Shown piece after piece: positions 34,286 through 41,575 of a DNA stretch of 41,689 bases. Source of the DNA: Rhodospirillales bacterium (GTDB taxonomy: Bacteria; Pseudomonadota; Alphaproteobacteria; Bin95); assembly GCA_008081395.1 (NCBI GenBank), contig VMCJ01000020.1, forward strand, positions 1 to 41,689, in the 5' to 3' direction. The notes beneath the pieces are model-generated. The model saw nothing but the letters and a program-made list of their open reading frames with translations. It made no database searches and had not been told where the DNA came from. A program made the translations under genes and the position numbers. Position 1 is the first letter of the stretch, and each line of letters begins with the position of its first letter.

Positions 34286-34963
34286 ATGATGCAGATAGGT
34301 TTTCGCATTCGTGACAATAAAGACAAGGTTTCTGATGTCATATCTGCACAGTTCAAAGATATGCCGGTTGCTAATGTTTCTGACTGTATGGCGAGGATGA
34401 CCGCGGGAGGCCCAACACTAAGGCCAATGCATGAATCAGGTTCACTTTCAGGACCAGCGTTAACTGTCAAAACCCGACCTGGTGATAATCTTTTGCTTCA
34501 CAAAGCGATTGATATGGCTAGGCCTGGCGATGTTATCGTTTGCGATGGTGGGGGTGATTGCACAAACTCGCTGATGGGCGAGATAATGTTAGCCTATGCA
34601 ATAACTAGAGGCGTGGCTGGCTTTGTTATCAACGGAGCTATACGCGATCTTGATGCTTTTAAAGAACGAAATTTGCCTGTCTTTGCAGCAGGTGTTTCTC
34701 ACCGTGGACCTTATAAGGACGGACCCGGTGAAATCGGTTATGCGATTGCTATTGATGGAATGGTCATTCAGCCAGGCGACCTTGTTATTGGAGATTCGGA
34801 TGGGGTTCTTTGTGTGCCAAAAAACTCGGCCGAAGAAGTTTTAAAAGCAACCCAGGCTAAAAATGAAGCAGAAGTAAAACAATTTGCTGATATTGAAGCG
34901 GGTAAAGTTAATCGTACGTGGGTGGATGACACTCTCAAGCGGTTAGGATGTGTGATGGAATAA
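34286..34963 (+). CDS. RraA-family protein (HMG aldolase-like)
   Basis: The product (225 residues from the ATG at 34286) has the RraA/4-hydroxy-4-methyl-2-oxoglutarate aldolase fold. The key motif GAIRDLDAF carries the Arg-Asp pair used in substrate and metal binding, and GDVIVCDGGGDCTNSLMGE supplies the phosphate/pyruvate-binding region. GAGGA at 34276-34280 suits ATG 34286 or 34289 better than ATG 34274. Aldolase-type members cleave HMG or oxaloacetate; true RraA inhibits RNase E. The visible motif favours the enzymatic group. The upstream 226-base gap is AT-rich and holds a perfect TATAAT at 34188-34193. Confidence 0.85.
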   Translation: MMQIGFRIRDNKDKVSDVISAQFKDMPVANVSDCMARMTAGGPTLRPMHESGSLSGPALTVKTRPGDNLLLHKAIDMARPGDVIVCDGGGDCTNSLMGEIMLAYAITRGVAGFVINGAIRDLDAFKERNLPVFAAGVSHRGPYKDGPGEIGYAIAIDGMVIQPGDLVIGDSDGVLCVPKNSAEEVLKATQAKNEAEVKQFADIEAGKVNRTWVDDTLKRLGCVME

Positions 34964-34972
34964 CGCCTGATT

Positions 34973-35881
34973 TTATCCGTACTTGCTCTGAAGTAGCCAT
35001 CTCACCCAGTTGCTATAAAAAATACATGAATTGCTACCCCAAGTTTGTTTAGGCTCTTGGTTAGGGTCGTCATCTGGATAGTAATTTTCAGGTAAGGATA
35101 TTTCATTACCCTTCTGAAGGTCTCGACGGTATTCAGCATCTAATGTGAGAGCGTCGTACTCAAAGTGATTCAAAACGTGAAGGTGTTGCAAACGTTCGTC
35201 AAATAGTGCGCCAAGCCCAGACTGTTCTGAAAAAAGAAGCGGTTTTAAATGAGAAAATTTTCTCAAATCGTCTATTTGGGTCTCAGTCCAACGAGAAACA
35301 GGCATTGATGGTTTTGAATCTAGAGATTTTAAAAAAGGTAGGCCTGCTTCACAGAGTGTGTGCTCGTAAACGCCAAATTTCTTCGAAGCCATTAAGTGCT
35401 TTGGAATATCATAGTAATGGTAAAGCGCAGCTTGGGCGCCCCAGCAGAGACTTAGAAGTGGAAGCCCGTTGGCACCATTGTTCCCCCGGACCCAATCTAA
35501 AATTTCTGTCATTTCTCTCCAATAGATAACATCTTCAAACGGCAGTATTTCTATAGGGGCTCCAGTTATTACAACCGCATCAAACGATGAGTTTGGTCCC
35601 AAATCTGGCCAACGTTTGTAAAATTGATCAAGGTGTCCTGGGGGTGCATTCTTTGCGGCATAATTTGACGGTGCAGCAAAAGTCAGCGAAACATTTTCGT
35701 TCGTTTGGCCAAGGACTCTGGCTAATTGGATTTCTGTATCCAATTTTTTAGGCATCAAATTAAATACACAAATTTCAAGGCGACGGGTGAGATCTTTGCT
35801 GCCTGCGGTAGTGTATACATCTAAGCCTTCGGCCGCGAGGGAAGCTGCAGCCGGTAAATTTTCTGGAAGAATTATACTCAT
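34973..35881 (-). CDS. metA: Homoserine O-acetyltransferase (MetA family)
   Basis: MetA acylates homoserine at the start of methionine synthesis. The 302-residue protein has NLMPKK (41-46), the nucleophile Cys146 in SLCWGAQAAL, and His239/Glu241 in NHFEYD. The residue that decides acyl donor, position 111, is Glu in GAPIEILPF. In studied MetA enzymes Glu111 goes with acetyl-CoA (Bacillus cereus) and Gly111 with succinyl-CoA (E. coli), so acetyl transfer is predicted despite the metA name. The start overlaps the stop of the P-loop gene (ATGA at 35881-35878), so the two are probably co-translated. Convergent with the RraA-like gene. Confidence 0.95.
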   Translation of the reverse strand: MSIILPENLPAAASLAAEGLDVYTTAGSKDLTRRLEICVFNLMPKKLDTEIQLARVLGQTNENVSLTFAAPSNYAAKNAPPGHLDQFYKRWPDLGPNSSFDAVVITGAPIEILPFEDVIYWREMTEILDWVRGNNGANGLPLLSLCWGAQAALYHYYDIPKHLMASKKFGVYEHTLCEAGLPFLKSLDSKPSMPVSRWTETQIDDLRKFSHLKPLLFSEQSGLGALFDERLQHLHVLNHFEYDALTLDAEYRRDLQKGNEISLPENYYPDDDPNQEPKQTWGSNSCIFYSNWVRWLLQSKYG

Positions 35882-36831
35882 CCAGCAATGTTCCGATTTC
35901 GTGATTCAAGACGAGTTCTGCAGGTTGTAATGTACCTGTTAGCTGTTTCTGTGCCGAAGGGATTTTCTTTAATTTCTCGCATGAGGGCGTTGTAAAGAAT
36001 TTCCATAAAGTTCTCGGGATCAGGAGTGGTATCGGTGTTAGGGCCAAATAGTTCAGCAGCGTCGATAGTCACACCAAAGCGCGCTGCCATGCTCTCATAC
36101 CTTGGTTTTCTAAACTCTAGTAATTCTGGAAAAAGTGGCCTGGCAAACTCTATTGGGTTTATGCCAACGCCATCTTCAGGTGTCTTCTCAAGCTTTGGGC
36201 CTATGAAATTAGGGTTGTAGAAAAGCGGTTTGGGATGGCTTCTAGCTCGCTCCTTTAAAGCTTCTTCTGCGTGGGCATCCGCTCTTATGTAAAGAATGAG
36301 CGAGTTGTCTATTAGGGGCCTAATGACCGGGTCTTCTGGATCATCAGGGGTAACGATTTCACACAGAGAACCAGATGCATCGTTTACGAAAGAACTACAA
36401 CTATAAATATTCCAGGATTTGGAGATGAAGTGGGGTACGTCCTTCATCGATTGGATCTCAGCCTGTCTGTAGAGATTTTGTCTCTGAAGAAATTCTGTTT
36501 TTTTGAGGCCGCCAAATTCTGGGTCGCCATAGATGCCAAGAAATGTGGAAACAGGTTCTAGATTGTCTACCGATATATTATGTCCAATAAAAATTGAGTC
36601 GGACCGTAATAAATTTGCGACGAATGGATCTTCCATGGACATAATTTTGAATTTCACGTTGTCCAAAATTGGTTCAGACAGATAACGCGTCCCGATCCGA
36701 TAATCGGCCGAATAATGAAACCATCCTCCATCGCGTCTGAGCGTTTTGGAAAGTGTTGTCTTGCCAACCCCAGACATTCCTAGAAGTGAGATGGCATGCG
36801 GCATTTGGGAGAATTCAGTCAGATCAATCAT
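35878..36831 (-). CDS. Uncharacterised P-loop NTPase/kinase-like protein
   Basis: From the ATG at 36831 the product is 317 residues. A Walker A motif GMSGVGKT lies at 18-25, followed by LSKTLRRDGGWFHYSADY, which looks like the entry of small-molecule kinases or adenylate-kinase-like enzymes. A hydrophobic strand NSLILYIRAD (176-185) could be a core beta strand; no clear ABC signature is present. The central part (100-240) matches no domain I know. The open frame extends 22 codons further to 36897 without a ribosome-binding site. It overlaps metA by four bases, which points to a role in methionine or homoserine metabolism, but the function is unknown. Confidence 0.75.
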   Translation of the reverse strand: MIDLTEFSQMPHAISLLGMSGVGKTTLSKTLRRDGGWFHYSADYRIGTRYLSEPILDNVKFKIMSMEDPFVANLLRSDSIFIGHNISVDNLEPVSTFLGIYGDPEFGGLKKTEFLQRQNLYRQAEIQSMKDVPHFISKSWNIYSCSSFVNDASGSLCEIVTPDDPEDPVIRPLIDNSLILYIRADAHAEEALKERARSHPKPLFYNPNFIGPKLEKTPEDGVGINPIEFARPLFPELLEFRKPRYESMAARFGVTIDAAELFGPNTDTTPDPENFMEILYNALMREIKENPFGTETANRYITTCRTRLESRNRNIAG

Positions 36832-36937
36832 GAGTAAGGTAGACTTATTATTTTCCTGAAAGGTCGCGGATGATAGGGCCAGACTTGAGGAATGCAAGCG
36901 CTGGTTAACTGTTGGCAGTCGTGTCTGGGCATCCTAT

Positions 36938-37438
36938 ATGGCGTATACAATGATTACTTCACGATCAACTATGTTAACGGCTGCCTTTGACCGACTTGAC
37001 CGCGGTTCGATTGGGATAGCTGCCACTGCTCTGGCTGCTAATCTTCAACTTGGTGATTGTATTGTGTTGGCGGGTCCTCTTGCTGCCGGCAAGACTACTT
37101 TCGTTCAGGCGCTAGCTAAAGCCCTTGGTGAAGTGGATGAGATTACAAGTCCAACATTCACCCTTGCTCACTTTCACACTAATGGTCGTCTTCCGTTGTT
37201 GCATATTGATGCATATCGCTTAGAGAGCAGTCACTCATTTACAGATCTTGCTTTACACGATTTTTACGAAACCCACGTAACCGCCATTGAATGGGGTGAG
37301 AAATTTATTAATTCTCTGCCAGAATCTTATAGAGTTGAGTTAGTTCCTGATGGAGAGGATACTCGTCGCCTCATTGTCAGCGCCCCCGCACAAAAAGATG
37401 AGAATTTGAAAAAAATTTCTAGGGCACTCGACAGATGA
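36938..37438 (+). CDS. tsaE: tRNA t6A ATPase TsaE
   Basis: TsaE is the ATPase that resets the TsaBD complex in threonylcarbamoyladenosine (t6A) synthesis. The 166-residue product has Walker A AGPLAAGKTT (45-54), the switch-like SPTFTLAHFH (71-80), HIDAYRLE (89-96) and IEWGEK near residue 116, all family hallmarks. The start is uncertain; ATG codons at 36938, 36950 and 36971 are in frame with no strong ribosome-binding site. It heads a tsaE-tsaB-tsaC-tsaD run and overlaps tsaB by four bases. Divergent from the P-loop gene across about 105 bases. Confidence 0.95.
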   Translation: MAYTMITSRSTMLTAAFDRLDRGSIGIAATALAANLQLGDCIVLAGPLAAGKTTFVQALAKALGEVDEITSPTFTLAHFHTNGRLPLLHIDAYRLESSHSFTDLALHDFYETHVTAIEWGEKFINSLPESYRVELVPDGEDTRRLIVSAPAQKDENLKKISRALDR

Positions 37439-38070
37439 CACTTACACTTTGCCTTCATTCATCCTCGGCGAAGCCATCTGTATTTGTTTTCCGAGATGGT
37501 GAGAAATTCGTACCAAAAATCGATAATTGTATAGGGGATCCCATATCTGGGCCTTCAATTGCAGAATTAGCAGCAGATGCTCTCTCAGCTGCTGATGCCA
37601 GTGCAGATGATGTAGACCAGATAGCAATTGATATTGGTCCTGGAAGACTGAGTGCTGTTAGAGCTGCTGTGGCCTTTACAAATGCTTTTAGTTTTGGATT
37701 GGGTAAGCCAGTTCTGCCTATTATTTCAAGTTTTGCAGTCGGTTTACTTGCTGAGAGAAAATTTGGATTACCTGCAATTGTGGTCCATAAATCGGCAGGG
37801 GGTACAGCTTTTGTAGGGCGTGTTGTAAACGGTTCTTTGGAAACATTACGTCATGGTTCCGTAGATGAAACAGTCAGATTAGTTGCCAAAGGATTACAAT
37901 CCGTATCCCTCGTTGGAGCGCCGGCCTCTTTGCTGAAAGATATAGAAGTAACACAGATGGGGGATCCAGAAATTTCAGGTGAAATATTCCCTGAGCTCAT
38001 CAAAGTTGGAGAGTTTGTGGCTGCGCCAGTTCACCCAATCACAGAACAATCGGCTTTGATTAATGTCTAA
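37435..38070 (+). CDS. tsaB: t6A biosynthesis protein TsaB, divergent
   Basis: TsaB is the ASKHA-fold partner that dimerises with TsaD for transfer of the threonylcarbamoyl group to tRNA. The 211-residue protein has the family frame: MTLTLCLHSSSAKPSVFVF at the start and IDIGPGRLSAVRAAVAFTNA in place of the usual GPGSFTGLRIGLATAKG. Its length fits. Similarity is modest and the assignment also relies on position between tsaE and tsaC. No RimI-type acetyltransferase gene follows, although one often does in other bacteria. Its last eight bases overlap tsaC. Confidence 0.82.
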   Translation: MTLTLCLHSSSAKPSVFVFRDGEKFVPKIDNCIGDPISGPSIAELAADALSAADASADDVDQIAIDIGPGRLSAVRAAVAFTNAFSFGLGKPVLPIISSFAVGLLAERKFGLPAIVVHKSAGGTAFVGRVVNGSLETLRHGSVDETVRLVAKGLQSVSLVGAPASLLKDIEVTQMGDPEISGEIFPELIKVGEFVAAPVHPITEQSALINV

Positions 38071-38662
38071 AGAAAATGCTTCTAAGGCCGCCAATACACT
38101 TCAAGCTGGAGGTGTTATCTTAGCCCCAACAGATACGGTCTATGGGCTAATGGCATTGCCTTGTCACGACGATGCCAGGGCGAAAATTTTCAGGCTGAAG
38201 AGGCGCCCTGAACATATGAATCTGCAGTTACTTTGCCCAACTGCTTTCGATCCCAAGGATATAGGTGCAATCTTACCTTCAATTGCGGCAGAACTTTTGC
38301 GTTGCGATGATATTCGTTCAAAAATTACCTTCGTCCTGCCACTAGATCTGCCTGAAAAGCCAAGATGGTTGTCTGATCGTGTTGAGGTAGGAATAAGGAT
38401 TCCGGCGGATTCTTCTCTACAGGAGATGCTTTTAAGCACTGGGCCTGTATTTGCTACATCAGCGAATGCGCATGGCAATAAGCCAGGTAAGACCGTGAGT
38501 GCAATACTGTCTCAACTAGATGGTTCTCCAGACTTTGTATGGGATGCTGGACTGCTATCTGATGAGGCCTCCACAGTAATTAATTTCAATAATGACCCTC
38601 CTGTAGAACTTAGGCGAGGTGCGGCTGGAGATCTCTCTAAATTTGGTGTTCATTATGAGTGA
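38063..38662 (+). CDS. tsaC: L-threonylcarbamoyladenylate synthase (TsaC/Sua5-YrdC family)
   Basis: The enzyme makes threonylcarbamoyl-AMP from threonine, bicarbonate and ATP for t6A formation. The 199-residue product has the YrdC fold motifs: GGVILAPTDTVYGLMA (16-31), KRRPEHMNLQLLC, VGIRIPAD and FATSANAHG. The nucleotide-binding KRR and SAN residues are visible. It is the short YrdC form without the Sua5 C-terminal domain. It starts inside tsaB and its end overlaps tsaD by eight bases, so all are likely on one message. Confidence 0.92.
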   Translation: MSKENASKAANTLQAGGVILAPTDTVYGLMALPCHDDARAKIFRLKRRPEHMNLQLLCPTAFDPKDIGAILPSIAAELLRCDDIRSKITFVLPLDLPEKPRWLSDRVEVGIRIPADSSLQEMLLSTGPVFATSANAHGNKPGKTVSAILSQLDGSPDFVWDAGLLSDEASTVINFNNDPPVELRRGAAGDLSKFGVHYE

Positions 38663-39650
38663 ACAGCTAATTTTAGGTATTGAATCCTCTTGCGATGATA
38701 CAGCTGTTGCGCTGGTTTCTGAGACAGGTGACGTGATATCCGCAGCGACACAAAACCAGGTGCGGATTCATGAAGAGTGGGGAGGTGTATTTCCCGAATT
38801 AGCTAGTCGAGCGCATGCGGCTGAAATTATCCCAACTATCAAAGCTGTAATGGCTCAAGCCAATGTTAGTTTGGACTTAATTAGGGCCATCGCTGTCACT
38901 CGTGGCCCAGGCCTTATTGGACCATTAATGGTCGGGGTAAATTCAGCAGCTGGCCTTGGAATGGCTTGGGGGAAGCCGGTGATCGGCGTCAACCACCTTC
39001 GCGGTCATTTGCGCAGTGCAGCGTTAGAAGGTGGAAATGTGAAGTATCCAGCCTTGGTGTTGCTAGTGTCTGGTGGCCATACATTACTCGCACTAATGAC
39101 TAACTCGGATGATGTGAAAATTCTTGGTGCTAGTAGAGATGATTCTGTAGGTGAGGCCTATGATAAAACAGCAAGACTACTCGGTCTTGGATTTCCAGGT
39201 GGGCCAGAGATAGATAAACTCGCCAAACTTGGAAGACCGAATATTGAATTTCCACGTCCGATGTTGAGAGAAGGACTTGAATTCTCCTTCTCTGGATTGA
39301 AAGCCGCCGTTGCTCGATATGTTGAGCGATACCCTGATAGTGAGTCTAAGGATGTGGCGGCTTCATTTGTAGCCTCAGTACTTGATGTTTTAGCGAGTAA
39401 ATGTGCTATGGCCTTAAAAGAGACGAAAGCCTCCTCTTTGGTTGTAGTGGGTGGTGTGGCGGCAAGCCCGCAAGTTCGTCATCGGATGGAAGAAGTCGCA
39501 GTCAGTGCAGGAGCTGAGCTTTCTTTACCTCCTCTGAAATGGTCAACTGACAATGGTGCAATGATAGCATTGGCTGGATGGGATTATGTTAGGTCAGGGC
39601 GGTATCCATTGCTCAGACCTGTTGCTCGGCTTTCAATACAGGATTTTTAA
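38655..39650 (+). CDS. tsaD: tRNA N6-adenosine threonylcarbamoyltransferase TsaD
   Basis: TsaD (YgjD/Kae1) transfers the threonylcarbamoyl group to A37 of ANN-decoding tRNAs. From ATG 38655 it is 331 residues, beginning LILGIESSCDDTAVAL. Metal-binding histidines are His114 and His118 in VNHLRGHL; SRAHAAEI (51-58), LVSGGHTLL and GEAYDK (166-171) are conserved. The C-terminal WSTDNGAMIALAG matches. An upstream ATG at 38619 would add 12 residues inside tsaC and is not preferred. Last gene of the tsa cluster; a TauD-like gene follows after 31 bases on the same strand. Confidence 0.97.
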   Translation: MSEQLILGIESSCDDTAVALVSETGDVISAATQNQVRIHEEWGGVFPELASRAHAAEIIPTIKAVMAQANVSLDLIRAIAVTRGPGLIGPLMVGVNSAAGLGMAWGKPVIGVNHLRGHLRSAALEGGNVKYPALVLLVSGGHTLLALMTNSDDVKILGASRDDSVGEAYDKTARLLGLGFPGGPEIDKLAKLGRPNIEFPRPMLREGLEFSFSGLKAAVARYVERYPDSESKDVAASFVASVLDVLASKCAMALKETKASSLVVVGGVAASPQVRHRMEEVAVSAGAELSLPPLKWSTDNGAMIALAGWDYVRSGRYPLLRPVARLSIQDF

Positions 39651-39681
39651 GTGCAAGCTTTCTCTAATTTTGGAGAATCAA

Positions 39682-40563
39682 ATGCAGAAAACGTCCAAAG
39701 ATACTAGGATTATCTTAGACCCACTTGGGTATGCTTTGGGCGCTGAAATTAGAGGTTTAGATATATCGCTTCCGCCAAATCAGAAGGAAGTTGATGCTAT
39801 AAACGCTATCTGGCAGCAACACCATGTTATAGTTTTTAGAGGCAAAAGGTTGCAGGCAAGTGAGATTGTAAATTTTGCCCAAGAATTTGGTCAGTTAGAT
39901 GACCATTCCTCTACGCCATTCTACAGGCATAAAGATTTTCCCCAACTGCTGCAAATTACTAATCGCTCAATAGATGGAAGACCTTCTGAGACCCGAAACA
40001 CTGGTCGAAATTGGCATTCTGATTATTCTTACACGGGGCGTCCGGCAGCGGCATCAATGTTGTACTGCGATCAGAGACCGCCCATTGGTGGTGACACCAT
40101 GTTTGCAAACATGGTTCGGGCTTATGAGACTCTTTCAACTACGATGCAAGGCATCGTTGATAACCTCCACGCTGTTTATGATATTTCATTAACTGCTGGT
40201 TTAAACGAGCGTGACCCTGACAAGACGAAAGAAGTTCGATTGCTGAATCCACCCATCGCTCATCCAGCGGTTCGGGTGCATCCACGAAGTGGGAAGCGCG
40301 CTCTCTACGTGTCGGAACGAGTATCTCATTTTCACGGAATGACAAGATCAGAAAGCAGGCCCTTGATAGACTTTTTGTGCTCTCACGCAACCCAGCCAGA
40401 AAATATCTATCGCCATGTGTGGCAAGAGGGGGATTTAGTGTGTTGGGATAATCGCACGGTGATGCATATCGCGCTTGCTGATTTTGACGAGGGCAAGCCC
40501 CGTCATATGCTGAGAGCTACAGTACTTGGAGAGCAATCTGGTTTCATTGTCGGAGAACATTAG
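39682..40563 (+). CDS. TauD/TfdA-family Fe(II)/2-oxoglutarate dioxygenase
   Basis: The 293-residue protein has the iron triad of the TauD/TfdA family: HSD at 112-114 in NWHSDYSY and the distal His262 in DNRTVMHIALAD, with Arg278 (RHMLRAT) as 2-oxoglutarate ligand. Start is ATG 39682, with TGGAG at 39671-39675 seven bases upstream; the frame is open into tsaD but that is not a real extension. Such enzymes oxidise taurine, sulfonates, 2,4-D or carnitine precursors, and the substrate here is not evident. It may be transcribed by read-through from tsaD. Convergent with the VOC gene. Confidence 0.9.
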   Translation: MQKTSKDTRIILDPLGYALGAEIRGLDISLPPNQKEVDAINAIWQQHHVIVFRGKRLQASEIVNFAQEFGQLDDHSSTPFYRHKDFPQLLQITNRSIDGRPSETRNTGRNWHSDYSYTGRPAAASMLYCDQRPPIGGDTMFANMVRAYETLSTTMQGIVDNLHAVYDISLTAGLNERDPDKTKEVRLLNPPIAHPAVRVHPRSGKRALYVSERVSHFHGMTRSESRPLIDFLCSHATQPENIYRHVWQEGDLVCWDNRTVMHIALADFDEGKPRHMLRATVLGEQSGFIVGEH

Positions 40564-40613
40564 GCCAAGCTAACAGCTTCATTACTAACAGGCCTGCCCG
40601 TCAGTTATGGTGA

Positions 40614-41057
40614 TTATCCGTTCTGATGCATCCAGCGAGCATGGTTGGGTGCCCGCTTTGTTTGAGTCCATTCCTCAAGCATTTCCCATTTGACGTCATC
40701 TAATTTTTTGCGCATCTCTGTAGTGCCAGTATTCACCGCCAATTCACACCGGTGTCCATTTGGATCGAAAAAATAAATTGACTTGAAGATGGTGTGGTCG
40801 ATCGGACCTATAACCTCAATCCCATCAGCTTCCATTTTGGCCTTAGCACTTTCAAGTTCTGCGAGTGTTGAAACCTTAAAGGCTAAATGCTGCACCCAAG
40901 CCGGTGTGTTGTGATCCCTACCCATTGCCGGTTTGGTTGGTAGTTCAAAAAACGCAAGAACATTTTCGCCTCCAGCATCCAAGAAAACATGCATATAAGG
41001 CTCAGGCTCTTTTGTTGAAGGGACTTGGTCCTCAGCGATGGCAAGTATGAAATCCAT
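40614..41057 (-). CDS. VOC (glyoxalase-fold) protein, N-terminus apparently missing
   Basis: The 147 residues carry the second half of a vicinal-oxygen-chelate protein: YMHVFLDAGGENVLAFFELP (21-40), WVQHLAFKVSTLAELESAK, and FFDPNGHRCELAV, where Glu supplies a metal ligand. The N-terminal strand-helix (typically HxxLxVxDLxxSxxFYxxxLG) is not present. The product instead begins MDFILAIAEDQVPST, which matches the middle of related proteins. No frame upstream on this strand resembles the missing part, and the upstream DNA is AT-rich. The gene is therefore probably 5' truncated and may be non-functional. Confidence 0.65.
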   Translation of the reverse strand: MDFILAIAEDQVPSTKEPEPYMHVFLDAGGENVLAFFELPTKPAMGRDHNTPAWVQHLAFKVSTLAELESAKAKMEADGIEVIGPIDHTIFKSIYFFDPNGHRCELAVNTGTTEMRKKLDDVKWEMLEEWTQTKRAPNHARWMHQNG

Positions 41058-41086
41058 ATTGAGGTATTTTCCATGTTTATATTGTG

Positions 41087-41236
41087 ATGAAAAATAGTGA
41101 ATTAAATAAATTGGTATATTGGGCTATAAAAATTCTCAAACAGCAATTTGAGAAAGATCCATATTCATTATCTTCCGAAGAACTCATGGCAATAAAATTG
41201 TACGATACGAAATTCAAAGAAAAGTTTAATAAGTAA
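41087..41236 (+). CDS. Possible 49-residue small protein
   Basis: An ATG at 41087 opens a 49-codon frame ending in TAA at 41234-41236. The product is lysine-rich (MKNSELNKLVYWAIKILKQQ, then SSEELMAIKLYDTKFKEKF) and would be mostly helical. There is no clear ribosome-binding site. The region is AT-rich, where short open frames arise easily, but the amino-acid mix looks protein-like. No family is recognised. It lies just past the truncated VOC gene. Confidence 0.35.
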   Translation: MKNSELNKLVYWAIKILKQQFEKDPYSLSSEELMAIKLYDTKFKEKFNK

Positions 41237-41377
41237 CTAATATCAGAGTTGCTGTTTTCTCAATGTAGCCTCTTAATTACTTCAAAAACAAAAATTAGCA
41301 GTCTGATAATATTTGATATTGGTTGACTAAATTAAGTTAAATGCTTTTATTTACATAATTATTTTCAGGGGGCTAAA
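41237..41377. other. AT-rich intergenic spacer
   Basis: These 141 bases hold no coding frame that I can support. They belong to the AT-rich right end of the window. A ribosome-binding stretch AGGGGG at 41367-41372 precedes the next gene. No repeat, tRNA remnant or terminator is apparent. Confidence 0.4.
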
Positions 41378-41575
41378 ATGGATAAAGTATGTGGTACATG
41401 TCAATTTGCTCATATGGAAGTAGATAACCACGATGATGTGTCTATCGAATGCCGTAAATATCCTCCAACAATAATCAATAGCGGCAGCCTAGCAAAATTC
41501 CCCAAGATATTACCGAAGTGGCATTGTGGTGAGTACTCCGAGGGGGACAAAAACTACTGGGATTTACTCCCCTGA
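41378..41575 (+). CDS. Small four-cysteine protein, putative metal binder
   Basis: The 65-residue product has cysteines at 5, 8, 25 and 50 in the order CGTC, ECRKYPP and WHCGEY. Small proteins with the layout CxxC - CRxxPP - WCGEx occur in phages and scattered bacteria and are thought to bind zinc or an iron-sulfur centre; function is unknown. AGGGGG five bases before the ATG is a strong ribosome-binding site. It lies in AT-rich DNA beyond a truncated gene, suggesting acquisition by transfer. It is cytosolic by lack of a signal. Confidence 0.65.
   Translation: MDKVCGTCQFAHMEVDNHDDVSIECRKYPPTIINSGSLAKFPKILPKWHCGEYSEGDKNYWDLLP

Noticed and set aside
36832-36937. Possible SAM-II riboswitch upstream of the P-loop/metA unit
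   Set aside because: SAM-II elements often precede metA in alphaproteobacteria, so I read the minus strand for the conserved pseudoknot core and its GCTAAAAAGG end. Neither is present.
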